From positions 1-48,411 of the forward strand of contig JAFBAS010000160.1 in the NCBI GenBank assembly GCA_019247605.1: 48,411 bases of DNA, in the 5' to 3' direction. Made by a program: the position numbers and the translations under genes. This DNA comes from Hyphomicrobiales bacterium. GTDB lineage: Bacteria; Pseudomonadota; Alphaproteobacteria; Rhizobiales; Beijerinckiaceae. Of the stretch, positions 21,305 through 30,807 are shown piece by piece. The stretch's first letter is position 1, and every line of letters starts with the position of its first letter. The notes under the pieces were generated by a model, which saw only the letters and a program-made list of their open reading frames with translations, had not been told where the DNA came from and did no database searches.

Positions 21305-22066
21305 TTAGGCCGCATTCTTGGCGGAAAGCTTGTCCAACTCTCCGGCATTGGCCGGTGCCAGCTTCAGGCGCGGATCGCCGGGCTGGATGAGGCCCGCAGA
21401 CATGATGAGCTTCGCACCCTCCTCGACGGGGATCGGAAGCTCGATCACCTCGCTTCGCGGCAGATAAAAATAAAAGCCCGTCGTCGGATTGGGCGTGCAA
21501 GGCAGAAAGACGCTGATGTGCTGCTCCCCCGGCAGACGCGCCGCAATCTCAGGACCGGGCTCGGAGGAGATGAAGACGATCGACCACATTCCCTTCGCCG
21601 GGTATTGGACAAGCCCCACTTTGCGAAAGCTCGTGCCCGATTGCGAGAAGATCGTCTCGAAGATTTGCTTGAACGTCCGGTAGACGCCACGCACCAGCGG
21701 CATGCGCCCGAGCACCACCTCACCAAGGCGCAACAAGGAGCGCCCGACGAGGTTCGCCGTGAGGAATCCGAGAAGCGTAAGTCCGATGATGGCGAAGAGG
21801 AGGCCGTATCCGGGAATGCGAAAGGGCAGTTCCAGAAGGTAAGCTTGGGGCACCAAGGGCTCGACCCAGCCGTCGACAGTCGTGATGATCCACCAGACGA
21901 TATAGGCCGTGACCGCGACGGGCCCAGCGACGATGATGCCGGTCAGGAAATAGTTGCGCAGCCGCGCGCCGAGCGTCTGCCCCTTTTCGGGGGGGCTCGT
22001 GAGCTTCGGCAAGGCGATCTCGTGCCTCGCCTCCTGTTCGAGTTCTCGCTGAGCGTCGAGCGCCAT
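21305..22066 (-). CDS. DUF502-family membrane protein
   Basis: Integral membrane protein of unknown function in the DUF502 family. The 253-residue product has two strong hydrophobic segments: YFLTGIIVAGPVAVTAYIVW at about residues 38-60, and GYGLLFAIIGLTLLGFLTAN at about 88-110. The soluble C-terminal half contains the family motifs PLVRGVYRTFKQIFETIFS and VFLPCTPNPTTGFYFYLPRS. Of two ATGs six bases apart, 22066 has correct spacing to GGAGG, whereas 22072 abuts it. It follows glmS on the same strand by 62 bases and may be co-transcribed with it. Confidence 0.88.
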   Translation of the reverse strand: MALDAQRELEQEARHEIALPKLTSPPEKGQTLGARLRNYFLTGIIVAGPVAVTAYIVWWIITTVDGWVEPLVPQAYLLELPFRIPGYGLLFAIIGLTLLGFLTANLVGRSLLRLGEVVLGRMPLVRGVYRTFKQIFETIFSQSGTSFRKVGLVQYPAKGMWSIVFISSEPGPEIAARLPGEQHISVFLPCTPNPTTGFYFYLPRSEVIELPIPVEEGAKLIMSAGLIQPGDPRLKLAPANAGELDKLSAKNAA

Positions 22067-22128
22067 CGCCATCCTCCGGCGGAGAAAACGTCACCCCCCG
22101 GGAGAGCGAGGGCTGACCGCCGCAAGGA

Positions 22129-23955
22129 TTACTCTACCGTGACCGACTTCGCCAGATTGCGCGGCTGATCGACGTCCTTCCCCATGAAGGCGGCCGTGTG
22201 ATAGGCGAGAAGCTGCACCGGAAGCGCGTAGAGGATTGGGGCGAAGAGCGGCTCGCATTGCGGCAGGATGATCGTCGCCTCGGTCTCGACCCCGATCTTG
22301 CGCGCACCCTCTTCATCGGTGATGAGGATGATCCTCCCGCCGCGCGCCGCGACTTCCTGGACGTTCGAGGCCGTCTTCTCGAAAAGCTCGTCGTGAGGCG
22401 CAAGCACGATCACCGGCATCTGCTCGTCGATGAGTGCGATCGGGCCGTGCTTCAGCTCTCCGGCCGCGTAGGCTTCCGCGTGAATGTAGGAGAGCTCCTT
22501 GAGCTTCAGCGCCCCCTCGAGAGCGACCGGAAAGCTCGTGCCGCGACCGAGATAAAGAACATCGCGCGCCTTGGAAAGATCGCGCGCGAGGCGCTCGAAC
22601 TGATGCTCGTTCTTGAGAACCTCAGCCATGAGTCCCGGCAGGTGATTCAAAGCCTCGACGAGGCGTGTCTCATTGGCCGGATCGATCACGCCGCGCGCCA
22701 GCCCCGCCGCGAGGGCGAGCGAAGCGAGGACCGCGAGCTGGCAGGTGAACGCCTTTGTCGAGGCGACACCGACCTCCATCCCGGCGATGGTGAGCGCCAC
22801 GGCCTCGCTTTCCCGCGCGAGCGATGAGGTCGCGACATTCACGATCGAGAGGCTGTGCTGGTCGTGGGCCTTAACGTAGCGCAGGCAGGCGAGGGTATCG
22901 GCGGTCTCGCCCGATTGCGACACGAAAATCGAAAGCCCGCCTCTTTCGAGCGGAGGCTCGCGGTAACGGAATTCCGAGGCGATATCGATATCGACCGTCA
23001 GGCGAGCCAGGCGCTCGAACCAATATTTGGCGACCAAGCCGGCGTAGTAGGACGTGCCGCAAGCTGAAATCGTGAGGCGCGAGACCTTGCTGAAATCGAA
23101 GGGAAGCTTCTCCGGGAGGCGCACACGCACGGCGGAAAGGTCGAGGTAGCGGGCAAGCGTGTGGCCGACCACTTCGGGCTGCTCATGGATTTCCTTGGCC
23201 ATGAAGTGCCGATGATTGCCGCGATCGATGAGCTGCGCGCCCGTGGCCACGCGTTGCACGACGCGCTCGGCCGCTTTCCCCTCCGCGTTCCGAAATTCGG
23301 CGCCATCGTGAGTGAGTATCGCCCAATCGCCTTCCTCGAGGAACGCAATCCGATCGGTGAAGGGAGCCAGCGCCAGCGCGTCCGAGCCCAGATACATCTC
23401 GCCATCCCCGAAGCCGACGGCGAGCGGGGCGCCGGCGCGCGCGCCGATGAGCAAATCCTCCTCCCCCGAAAACATGAAGGCGAGCGCGAAGGCACCCTTG
23501 AGCCGCGCGAGAGCCGCGCCAACCGCCTCGACGGGCGTGCGCCCGCGGTCGAGCTCGCGCGTCACGAATTGCGCCACGGCTTCAGTGTCGGTTTCGGTTT
23601 CGAAAGAATAGCCATCCGCCTCGAGCTCGGCGCGCAACTCGCGAAAATTCTCGATAATGCCGTTATGCACCACCGCAAGGCGCTTCGTGGCGTGCGGGTG
23701 GGCGTTGCGCTCCGTCGGGCGTCCATGCGTCGCCCAGCGCGTGTGCCCGATGCCGATCAGGCCGGACAACGGCGCTTCTGAAAGGCGCAGCTCGAGATTG
23801 CGCAGCTTTCCCTCGGCGCGCCGGCGCTCGAGGCGGCCTTTCTCCAAGGTCGCGATTCCGGAGGAATCATAGCCGCGATATTCGAGGCGTTTCAACGCGT
23901 CGACGAGCTGCGTCGCCACCGCCGTCTTGCCTATGATCCCGACAATGCCGCACAT
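22129..23955 (-). CDS. glmS: Glutamine-fructose-6-phosphate aminotransferase
   Basis: First enzyme of UDP-GlcNAc synthesis: it makes glucosamine-6-phosphate from fructose-6-phosphate and glutamine. The 608-residue product starts MCGIVGIIGK, so Cys2 is the N-terminal nucleophile of the glutaminase domain. GHTRWATHG and HNGIIENF follow. The two SIS sugar-binding domains carry SQSGETADTL and SLARE. The terminus DQPRNLAKSVTVE is the conserved C-tail that closes the active site. It lies downstream of glmU on the same strand with a 395-base gap, so the two steps of the pathway are neighbours. Confidence 0.97.
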   Translation of the reverse strand: MCGIVGIIGKTAVATQLVDALKRLEYRGYDSSGIATLEKGRLERRRAEGKLRNLELRLSEAPLSGLIGIGHTRWATHGRPTERNAHPHATKRLAVVHNGIIENFRELRAELEADGYSFETETDTEAVAQFVTRELDRGRTPVEAVGAALARLKGAFALAFMFSGEEDLLIGARAGAPLAVGFGDGEMYLGSDALALAPFTDRIAFLEEGDWAILTHDGAEFRNAEGKAAERVVQRVATGAQLIDRGNHRHFMAKEIHEQPEVVGHTLARYLDLSAVRVRLPEKLPFDFSKVSRLTISACGTSYYAGLVAKYWFERLARLTVDIDIASEFRYREPPLERGGLSIFVSQSGETADTLACLRYVKAHDQHSLSIVNVATSSLARESEAVALTIAGMEVGVASTKAFTCQLAVLASLALAAGLARGVIDPANETRLVEALNHLPGLMAEVLKNEHQFERLARDLSKARDVLYLGRGTSFPVALEGALKLKELSYIHAEAYAAGELKHGPIALIDEQMPVIVLAPHDELFEKTASNVQEVAARGGRIILITDEEGARKIGVETEATIILPQCEPLFAPILYALPVQLLAYHTAAFMGKDVDQPRNLAKSVTVE

Positions 23956-24350
23956 TTCTTTTCCTTTTCGCCGTCACGGCCGTCCTCCCATGTCTCCGGA
24001 GGTCGGCCAAGATCATTCACATTTGTTCGGCCCTCATGGCGCCGGCCGCCCGCCAGTTCCGAAAACAGGAGTTCGGCTGGGTCCGCCCGCGTCTTCACGA
24101 TCGCGGCGAGCTCGAAGGCGCGAGCCGCAAACCCAGCTCGCAAGAATACGCGCCGCGTCTGCCGGAAACCACAACACTTAAGATTTACCGGAAGGGATGG
24201 AAGAATCCTTCAATTCGAGTCATGACGCCTCGCCAAGCCTCGAGCACGATCGCTACCGGGGCATGCTTCGCGGTTCAAATCACGTTTCATGAAAGGAGGT
24301 TACGGAGGATCGCTACGCCAAAACGCGATCTCGCCTCGCGCGGCTCGGGC
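23956..24350. other. Gap between glmU and glmS
   Basis: No gene is supported in these 395 bases. No ribozyme or riboswitch of the glmS type was recognised, and none is expected outside Firmicutes and relatives. Small open frames show no family features. It presumably contains the glmS promoter. Confidence 0.4.
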
Positions 24351-25805
24351 TCACTGCGCAGGGTTCTTCTCCCGACGGCCGGCACTTTTGCTCACAATGT
24401 TCCCGGCCCGTTTTCTCTCGCGAAAGGCTTTGGCCCAACCCGGTTTCACCGCTTGACGAGCACGTCCTAGTGCAAGTGCGTCCGGCGGAACTTCCCGCGT
24501 GACTACCGAGCCGGAGGCCACATAGGCGCCCTTGCCGATCCGCACCGGTGCCACGAGCGAGCTGTTCGTGCCGATGAAAGCCTCAGCGCCGATCTCGGTG
24601 CGATGCTTCTCGAAGCCGTCATAATTGCAGGTGATGGCGCCGGCCCCGATATTGGCCCCTGGACCGACCGAGGCATCTCCGACATAGGCGAGGTGGTTTG
24701 CCTTGGCGCGGTAGCCTACCCAGGAGTTCTTCACCTCGACGAAATTACCGATGTGAGCCTCCGCGCCGATCAGGGTGCCGGGCCGCAAGCGTGCGAAGGG
24801 GCCGATGATCGCCTTTGCGCCCACCTCTACCCCTTCCAGATACGAGAAGGCGCGGATCCTTGCCCCCTCCCTCACCCTGACGCTTTTCCCAAACACCACA
24901 TTGGGCTCGACCACGACGTCTTGCTCGAGACGCGTGTCATGGCTGAGAAAAACGGTGTTCGGAGCGAGCAGCGTCGCCCCGCCCAGCATGGCGATGCTTC
25001 GCAGGCGCTCCTGCATCAAGGCTTCCGCCGCGGCGAGCTGGGCACGATCGTTCACGCCCATCACGTCGTCTTCATCTCCGATGACGATTTCCGTCTCGAG
25101 CCCAAGATCGCGGGCGATCTCGACCGCATCTGTGAGATAGAACTCACGCTGCGCATTGTTGTCGGAAATTCGCTCGATGATGGGAAGCGCGGCCCTTCCC
25201 GAAAAGCCCATCAGCCCGCCATTGCAGAGCCTGATCCGACGTTCCTCGCGGCTCGCATCCCTCTCCTCGCGAATGGCGATCAATTCACCTTCCTGTTGGA
25301 TGAGCCGTCCGTAGCCGCGCGCATCGCGCGCTTCAAAGCCGAGCACCACGCAATCTGCGCCCTTGGCGAGCCGCGCCCGCATTCTTTTGAGCGTCCAGGG
25401 ATCGATCAGCGGGGTGTCTCCGAAGGCGACGAGCACATCCTGGCTGCCTTTTTCCAGCGCCTTGCGCGCCATGAGCACCGCATGCGCCGTGCCGAGCCGT
25501 TCGCTCTGCTCGAAAATTTCGACCGCCGGAAAAGCTGCCCGTACCGCAGAAGCGACATCCTCGCGCCGCGGGCCCACGACGACCGCGACGCGATCGGCGC
25601 CTCCCTCGCGGACCGCCGCCATCACATGCGCGATCATCGGCAGCCCCGCGATCGGCGCAAGCACCTTGGGAAGCGCCGAGCGCATTCGTTTGCCTTCGCC
25701 TGCCGCAAGCACGATCGCAAGGCATGTGCGCCGCCGGGATGCGGCCCGAGCCGGGCGCGCGCTCTTTTTGGCTTTCGTCTCCTGCGCCCTCGATCGGACA
25801 GGCAT
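24351..25805 (-). CDS. glmU: Bifunctional UDP-GlcNAc pyrophosphorylase/GlcN-1-P acetyltransferase
   Basis: Catalyses the last two steps to UDP-GlcNAc. The 484-residue product has the uridylyltransferase motif LAIVLAAGEGKRMRSALPKV at residues 29-48. The C-terminal left-handed beta helix contains KNSWVGYRAKANHLAYVGDA and GANIGAGAITCNYDGFEKHR (acetyltransferase active site). The first 28 residues are a basic Arg/Lys/Ala extension. They look genuine because no other start codon lies nearer the conserved part and GGAGA precedes the ATG. It is therefore a little longer than the roughly 456 residues usual in enterobacteria. Confidence 0.96.
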   Translation of the reverse strand: MPVRSRAQETKAKKSARPARAASRRRTCLAIVLAAGEGKRMRSALPKVLAPIAGLPMIAHVMAAVREGGADRVAVVVGPRREDVASAVRAAFPAVEIFEQSERLGTAHAVLMARKALEKGSQDVLVAFGDTPLIDPWTLKRMRARLAKGADCVVLGFEARDARGYGRLIQQEGELIAIREERDASREERRIRLCNGGLMGFSGRAALPIIERISDNNAQREFYLTDAVEIARDLGLETEIVIGDEDDVMGVNDRAQLAAAEALMQERLRSIAMLGGATLLAPNTVFLSHDTRLEQDVVVEPNVVFGKSVRVREGARIRAFSYLEGVEVGAKAIIGPFARLRPGTLIGAEAHIGNFVEVKNSWVGYRAKANHLAYVGDASVGPGANIGAGAITCNYDGFEKHRTEIGAEAFIGTNSSLVAPVRIGKGAYVASGSVVTREVPPDALALGRARQAVKPGWAKAFRERKRAGNIVSKSAGRREKNPAQ

Positions 25806-26004
25806 GCGATGTCTCCATCCAAAGTCGACCCGCCGCGGCCAGCTTCAGTCCAAGCTTCGCCTCGAGACTGGCGCGGATCGCTCCGCGTCTCCCTGCGTTC
25901 GTCATCCAGGCTTTTCGTTGCTATCGCAAGGGAAAGCTGGCCGTGACAAGCACGGCCATGATCGCTAATTGCTGAAAGGTTCCAACGCAACTTTTCGTCG
26001 TTTT

Positions 26005-27603
26005 GTGACCGAAACAGACAATGACCCTTTCCAGGGGCCGCCCCCCTGGCCTCGCGGCTCGACGCGGCGCGCCATGCTCATGGTGCCACTCGCGCTTGCC
26101 TGTACGGGGCTGCCCGAGGCCGTTTTAGCTCAGCAGCCGGATTTTGCCACGCTCCTGCGCACCGTCCTCGGAGAGGGAAAGAGCTTCGATCCGAACACGC
26201 TCGTCGAGGTTGCGCGACAATTGGCGCGGCGCTCCTATATGGCGCCGAATACGGATCTGCCGGACAATCTGCGCACCCTCACATTCGAGCAATATCAAGC
26301 GATCCATATTCACCGAAGGGAGCGGGTCTGGGACGCCGAAGGACGCGGCTTTGTCGTCGAGCCTTTGCATCGCGGCTTCGTGTACCAGAGCCCGGTCACG
26401 ATCTACACTGTGGAGGATGGCACGATCCGACGCCTCGCATATGATGTCTCGCGTTTCGATTTCGGCGCGATTGCGCCACCCGCTCAGGCCGAACTCGATT
26501 TCTCGGGTTTTCGCGTGCTCTACCGCGACCGAGGCGCCGAGGAGACGCGCGAAGTCGCGAGTTTCCAGGGCGCGTCCTTTTTTCGTGGGCTCGCCAAAGG
26601 CCAAGTCCCTGGGCTTTTGGCGCGCGGCCTCACCTTGCGGCCAGCCGATGCGCGTGGTGAGGAATTTCCGCTTTTTCGTGCCTTCTGGATAGAGCGACCC
26701 AACGTGCTTGCCGACGAAATCGTCGTGCATGCGCTGCTCGATTCGGAGAGCGTGTGCGGCGCCTATCGCTTCACCATTCGGCCTCGCGACGAAACCATCA
26801 TCGACGTCGAGAGCACGATCTTCGCGCGCAACGTGCTCGATCACGTGGGATATGGCGCTATCGCCGGCATGTTTTTCCTGGGTGCCGCAAGCCATCGCCT
26901 CGGTGACGATGTGCGCCCCGAAGTCCACGACGCCAACGGCCTGCAATTGCACACCGGGCAGGACGAATGGATCTGGCGCCCGCTGACCAATCCCGAAACG
27001 CTGCAAATCTCCGTTTTCAGCGATCAGAACCCGAAAGGCTTTGGCCTTCTGCAACGCTTGCGCGACGCTGTGGCCTATCAGGACGACGAGAAAAGTTTCG
27101 AGCGGCGGCCCTCGCTCTGGATCGAGCCGATCGGCGATTGGGCGGAGGGGGCGGTGCAGCTCCTCGAAATTCCGTCCACCAACGAGACGAACCCGAATAT
27201 CCTCGCCTATTGGCGTCCGAAGACGCAGATCGCGGCGGGGTCGCAAACGAGCTTCGCGCTGCGCCAATATTGGACCTGGTCGTCGCCGGATCGGCCCGAC
27301 GATGCGACCGTCCGGTTGACGCGCACCGGCCAAGGCAGCGTCCAGAACCGGCGTCGCTTCATCGTGGAGTTCGGCTCTTCGCGCTTTACCGAGCATGCCG
27401 CGATCGCCGCCATCAGCGCGGCGGCGAGCACTTCGAAGGGCAAGATCACGGATGTGCGGCTGACCCCTCATCTCGATCGCAAGGTGATGCGCGTGTCCTT
27501 CGAATTCGACCCCGGTGGCGAGACGCTCTGCGAGCTGCATCTCGTCTTGATTGAAAATGGTAAGATCGCTTCCGAAACATGGCTGTATCGCTGGACCAGC
27601 TAG
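26005..27603 (+). CDS. Periplasmic glucan biosynthesis protein OpgG/OpgD
   Basis: Periplasmic protein that shapes the branched backbone of osmoregulated periplasmic glucans made by OpgH. The protein has an N-terminal leader with a twin-arginine pair (STRRAMLMVPLALAC, then AVLAQQ), as in OpgD, which is Tat-exported. The MdoG fold follows: RSYMAPNTDLPDNLRTLTFE, FGAIAPPAQAELDFSGFRV, EFPLFRAFWIERP and the C-terminal KVMRVSFEFDPGGETLCELH. The start is uncertain: the GTG at 26005 is used here. A TTG at 25969 is possible, and the ATG at 26074 would lose the twin arginines; none has a clear ribosome-binding site. Its end overlaps opgH by 25 bases, indicating coupling. Confidence 0.88.
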   Translation: MTETDNDPFQGPPPWPRGSTRRAMLMVPLALACTGLPEAVLAQQPDFATLLRTVLGEGKSFDPNTLVEVARQLARRSYMAPNTDLPDNLRTLTFEQYQAIHIHRRERVWDAEGRGFVVEPLHRGFVYQSPVTIYTVEDGTIRRLAYDVSRFDFGAIAPPAQAELDFSGFRVLYRDRGAEETREVASFQGASFFRGLAKGQVPGLLARGLTLRPADARGEEFPLFRAFWIERPNVLADEIVVHALLDSESVCGAYRFTIRPRDETIIDVESTIFARNVLDHVGYGAIAGMFFLGAASHRLGDDVRPEVHDANGLQLHTGQDEWIWRPLTNPETLQISVFSDQNPKGFGLLQRLRDAVAYQDDEKSFERRPSLWIEPIGDWAEGAVQLLEIPSTNETNPNILAYWRPKTQIAAGSQTSFALRQYWTWSSPDRPDDATVRLTRTGQGSVQNRRRFIVEFGSSRFTEHAAIAAISAAASTSKGKITDVRLTPHLDRKVMRVSFEFDPGGETLCELHLVLIENGKIASETWLYRWTS

Positions 27604-29780
27604 GCCTCGCCCCTTCGCCCCCGCCCACGGCCCCTGGCGAGCCGGCGCCGTTACCCGCCGTCCCACCGGCCGCGCCGCTCGCCATGCCGGTGCAGTCGCT
27701 GAGGCGCTTTGGTCCGCGCGAGCTCGCGATTGCCGCGTCCGGCCCCGGCCTCGCGCTCATCCTGGCGCGTCTCTTCGTCTTCGGCGGCGCGCTCGCGCTT
27801 ACCGCCTATGGCGGCTTGGAAATGTACAAAGTCGTGTCGATCAGCGGCACGACCTTCCTCCAATACGTGCTCCTTATCCTGTTCATCGGCAATTTTTCCT
27901 GGATCGCGCTTGCCGCGACGAGCGGGCTTCTCGGCTTTCTGGTGCTCGCTTGGCGCCGTCTTGTACCGCGCCAGGCTCCCGCCTCCCCTGTCACCGCAAA
28001 GACCGCGATCGTGATGCCCGTCTACAACGAGCGCACCGATCGGTGCTTCGCGGCGGTGCAGGCGATTTTCGAATCGCTCGAGGCGACGGGCGAAGGCGGC
28101 CATTTCGATTTTTTCATCCTCTCCGACACGACCGACGCGGATATCTGGGTCGCCGAAGAGGTCGCCTTCTTTGCCCTTCGCGAAAGGCTTGGGCCGAAGG
28201 CGCGCGTCTTCTACCGGCATCGGGCGCAGAATGTCGGGCGCAAGGCCGGCAACATCGCCGATTTCGTGACACGCTGGGGCGGCGCCTATGCGCACATGAT
28301 CGTGCTCGATGCCGACAGCTTGATGACCGGCGACTGCATCGTTGCCCTCACCCGCGCCATGGAGGCCGATCCGCACGCCGGCATCATTCAGTCCTTGCCG
28401 CTCATCTTGAATCGCAACACGCTGTTTGCGCGGCTTCAGCAATTCGCGGCCCGTTTTTATGGCCCAATCGTGGCCGCTGGCCTTTCGTCGTGGAGCGGTC
28501 CGGATGGCAATTACTGGGGACACAACGCCATCATTCGTCTTGCGGCTTTCGCGGGTCACGCGGGCTTGCCGAGCCTTCCGGGGAAGCCACCCTTTGGCGG
28601 GCACATTCTGAGCCACGACTTCGTGGAGGCGGCCCTCATTCGCCGCGGCGGCTGGTCCGTCTCGATGCTTCCCGATCTCGAAGGGAGTTATGAGGAGGGT
28701 CCCCCTTCGCTCATCGATCTTGCCGTGCGCGACCGGCGCTGGTGCCAAGGCAATATGCAACACGCACGCGTGATCCTGGCGCGCGGGCTCAAATGGTCCT
28801 CGCGACAGCATTTCGCGACCGGCATTGCGGCCTATGTCGCCTCTCCGCTCTGGCTCATGCAGCTCGCCGTCGGCCTCCTCCTCGTGCTGCAGACCCGTTT
28901 CGTGCGTCCCGAATATTTCACCCGCGAATTCTCGCTCTATCCCGCCTGGCCGCGTTTCGATGCCGAGCGCGCGCTTTCGCTCTTCATCCTCACCATGGCC
29001 GTGCTTCTCCTGCCGAAAGCGCTCGGCTGGCTTTTCGCGCTCTTTAACGCGACCACGCGGCGCGGCGCGGGCGGACCCGTCAGGCTTACCTTGTCGGCTC
29101 TCCTCGAGATCGTGGTTTCAGCGTTGCTCGCGCCCGTTCTCATGCTCATCCAGTCGGGCTCGGTCTTCCAGATCCTCTTCGGCCGCGACACGGGCTGGAA
29201 TCCGCAAAGGCGCGACGACGGTTCGATTCCGCTCGGCGCCATCACCCGTCGGCATTTCTGGCACACGGCATTCGGCATCGTCGCGGGCGCCTCCGCTTAC
29301 GGCCTCTCGCCATATCTTTTCGCCTGGATGTCGCCGACCATTATCGGTCTGGTCCTCGCCATCCCGCTTTCGGCCGGGAGCGGGCTCAGGCGTCTCGGGC
29401 TTGGCCTGCGGCGCGCCGGGCTCTTGCTCACCCCCGAAGAGCGCTCGCCCCCCGCCATCGTGGCGCGCGCCAATGCGCTCACCGAGGAGCTGTCGGCACT
29501 CGGCATCGACGAGATGGACGGATTGCGCGTGGTGCATGGCGATCTCACCATCCGCCAGCGTCATATCCAGCTCTTGCCCGAAGCGCCGCGGCGCACGCGC
29601 GGAGAGGTCGATCCTCACCGCGCGGTCGCCGAGGCCAAGCTCATCGATGCGGAGACGTTCGAAGAGGCCTCTTCCTGGCTCAAGGGACGTGAGCGCAACA
29701 TCGTGCTCGGCGACCGGGCACTCATCATCCTTCTCGCCGCCCTGCCGAGCGAGGCGCCCGCGGCGCCCGCAGCAGCATGA
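27579..29780 (+). CDS. opgH: Glucans biosynthesis glucosyltransferase OpgH
   Basis: Inner-membrane family 2 glycosyltransferase that polymerises UDP-glucose into the beta-1,2 backbone of periplasmic glucans. The 733-residue product has a Pro/Ala-rich N-terminus and two membrane segments at roughly residues 50-130. The cytosolic catalytic domain shows KTAIVMPVYNERTDR, ILSDTTDADIWV, VLDADSLM (DxD-type) and RDRRWCQGN (QxxRW-type). Several C-terminal membrane helices follow. It overlaps the upstream opgG/opgD gene and forms a two-gene operon with it. It is shorter than the enterobacterial protein (about 850) at the N-terminus. Confidence 0.93.
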   Translation: MAVSLDQLGLAPSPPPTAPGEPAPLPAVPPAAPLAMPVQSLRRFGPRELAIAASGPGLALILARLFVFGGALALTAYGGLEMYKVVSISGTTFLQYVLLILFIGNFSWIALAATSGLLGFLVLAWRRLVPRQAPASPVTAKTAIVMPVYNERTDRCFAAVQAIFESLEATGEGGHFDFFILSDTTDADIWVAEEVAFFALRERLGPKARVFYRHRAQNVGRKAGNIADFVTRWGGAYAHMIVLDADSLMTGDCIVALTRAMEADPHAGIIQSLPLILNRNTLFARLQQFAARFYGPIVAAGLSSWSGPDGNYWGHNAIIRLAAFAGHAGLPSLPGKPPFGGHILSHDFVEAALIRRGGWSVSMLPDLEGSYEEGPPSLIDLAVRDRRWCQGNMQHARVILARGLKWSSRQHFATGIAAYVASPLWLMQLAVGLLLVLQTRFVRPEYFTREFSLYPAWPRFDAERALSLFILTMAVLLLPKALGWLFALFNATTRRGAGGPVRLTLSALLEIVVSALLAPVLMLIQSGSVFQILFGRDTGWNPQRRDDGSIPLGAITRRHFWHTAFGIVAGASAYGLSPYLFAWMSPTIIGLVLAIPLSAGSGLRRLGLGLRRAGLLLTPEERSPPAIVARANALTEELSALGIDEMDGLRVVHGDLTIRQRHIQLLPEAPRRTRGEVDPHRAVAEAKLIDAETFEEASSWLKGRERNIVLGDRALIILLAALPSEAPAAPAAA

Positions 29781-29792
29781 GAGCGGGCGGCG

Positions 29793-30710
29793 TTATTCCG
29801 CCATCCCCTCGATGAGCGCCCTGTCGCTCGCGATGCCGTCGCCGACAACTTCGAAGAAAGCGCGCACGCGCGCCGTCGCCTTCAGATCCGTATGCGTCAC
29901 GATCCAAAGCTCGCGCGACAATTCCGGGACGGGGCGCGGCAAGGCGCGCCGCAATTGCGGCTCCGGATCGCCGAGGTAACACGGAAGCACCGCGAGTCCC
30001 ATGCCGGCACGCGCGGCAACGAGCTGGTTCACGAGACTGCTCGTGCGAAAGACGACCGCCGATGAAGGCACGATCGCCGAGAGCCAATCTGCCGCCTTGA
30101 TGCCGCCGGCGCCCTCCTCCCAGCCGATGAGCGCGTGAGCGGCGAGTTCGTCGGGCGCGGCAGGAAGCGCACGCTTGGCGAAATATTCGGCCGAGCCGTA
30201 GACGGTCCAAGCGACATCGGCGAGCTTGCGACCCCAGAGATCGCCTTCCTTCGGCCGCATCGGCCGAAGCGCGACATCGGCCTCGCGCCGCGAGAGGCTG
30301 AGCACGCGGTTGTCGATGGCGAGCTCCACCGTGACGCCGGGATAGACGGCGCGGAAAGTAGTGATGTGGCGGGTGAGCAGCCGATATGCGAGCGTCTCCG
30401 ACGAGGTGACCCGCAAACGGCCCTCGAGGCGCCGGTCACGCCCCGCAAGATCGCGTGCCAACGCGAGCGCCTCATCCTCCATGCGTTCGCCTGCCGCCGC
30501 GAGGCGCTCGCCCGTTCCAGTCGGCACATAGACGCCACCGGCGACACGCTCGAAGAGCGGGACGCCGAGCTTCCCCTCGAGCGCCTGAAGCTTGCGATAG
30601 ACCGTCGAGTGATCGACGCCGAGCGCCTTCGCGGCGCCGGCAAGGGCGCCGGCGCGAGCCACCTCGAGGATGAGCCGCAACTCGTTCCAGTCATCCGGCA
30701 TCAATTGCAT
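29793..30710 (-). CDS. LysR-family transcriptional regulator
   Basis: The product has an N-terminal winged helix (WNELRLILEVARAGALAGAA, KALGVDHSTVYRKLQALEG) and a periplasmic-binding-like effector domain ending near residue 300. The ATG at 30710 (MQLMPDDWNEL) is used; the frame continues seven codons to a TTG, and an ATG three codons in is also possible. It is divergent from the DoxX gene, with 97 bases between them containing a perfect inverted repeat. The likely job is control of that gene, as LysR proteins often regulate their divergent neighbour. The effector is unknown. Confidence 0.88.
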   Translation of the reverse strand: MQLMPDDWNELRLILEVARAGALAGAAKALGVDHSTVYRKLQALEGKLGVPLFERVAGGVYVPTGTGERLAAAGERMEDEALALARDLAGRDRRLEGRLRVTSSETLAYRLLTRHITTFRAVYPGVTVELAIDNRVLSLSRREADVALRPMRPKEGDLWGRKLADVAWTVYGSAEYFAKRALPAAPDELAAHALIGWEEGAGGIKAADWLSAIVPSSAVVFRTSSLVNQLVAARAGMGLAVLPCYLGDPEPQLRRALPRPVPELSRELWIVTHTDLKATARVRAFFEVVGDGIASDRALIEGMAE

Positions 30711-30739
30711 TTGCGCAATAGGCCTTTGCAAAAATCCAA

Positions 30740-30753
30740 TTCAGCTTGCTGAA
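30740..30753. promoter_or_regulatory. LysR-box-like inverted repeat
   Basis: TTCAGC-TT-GCTGAA, a perfect inverted repeat with six-base arms and the T-N11-A type spacing typical of LysR boxes, lies between the divergent LysR and DoxX genes. It is 30 bases upstream of the LysR start and 54 bases upstream of doxX. It is the best operator candidate in this spacer. Confidence 0.5.
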
Positions 30754-30807
30754 CAGCATGAAGTAGGTATGCGCGGCCTTTGTCAATTTCGATTCCAGGA
30801 GATTGGA

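Noticed and set aside
23956-24350. Possible glmS ribozyme upstream of glmS
   Set aside because: No conserved ribozyme core was seen and the class is not expected in alphaproteobacteria.
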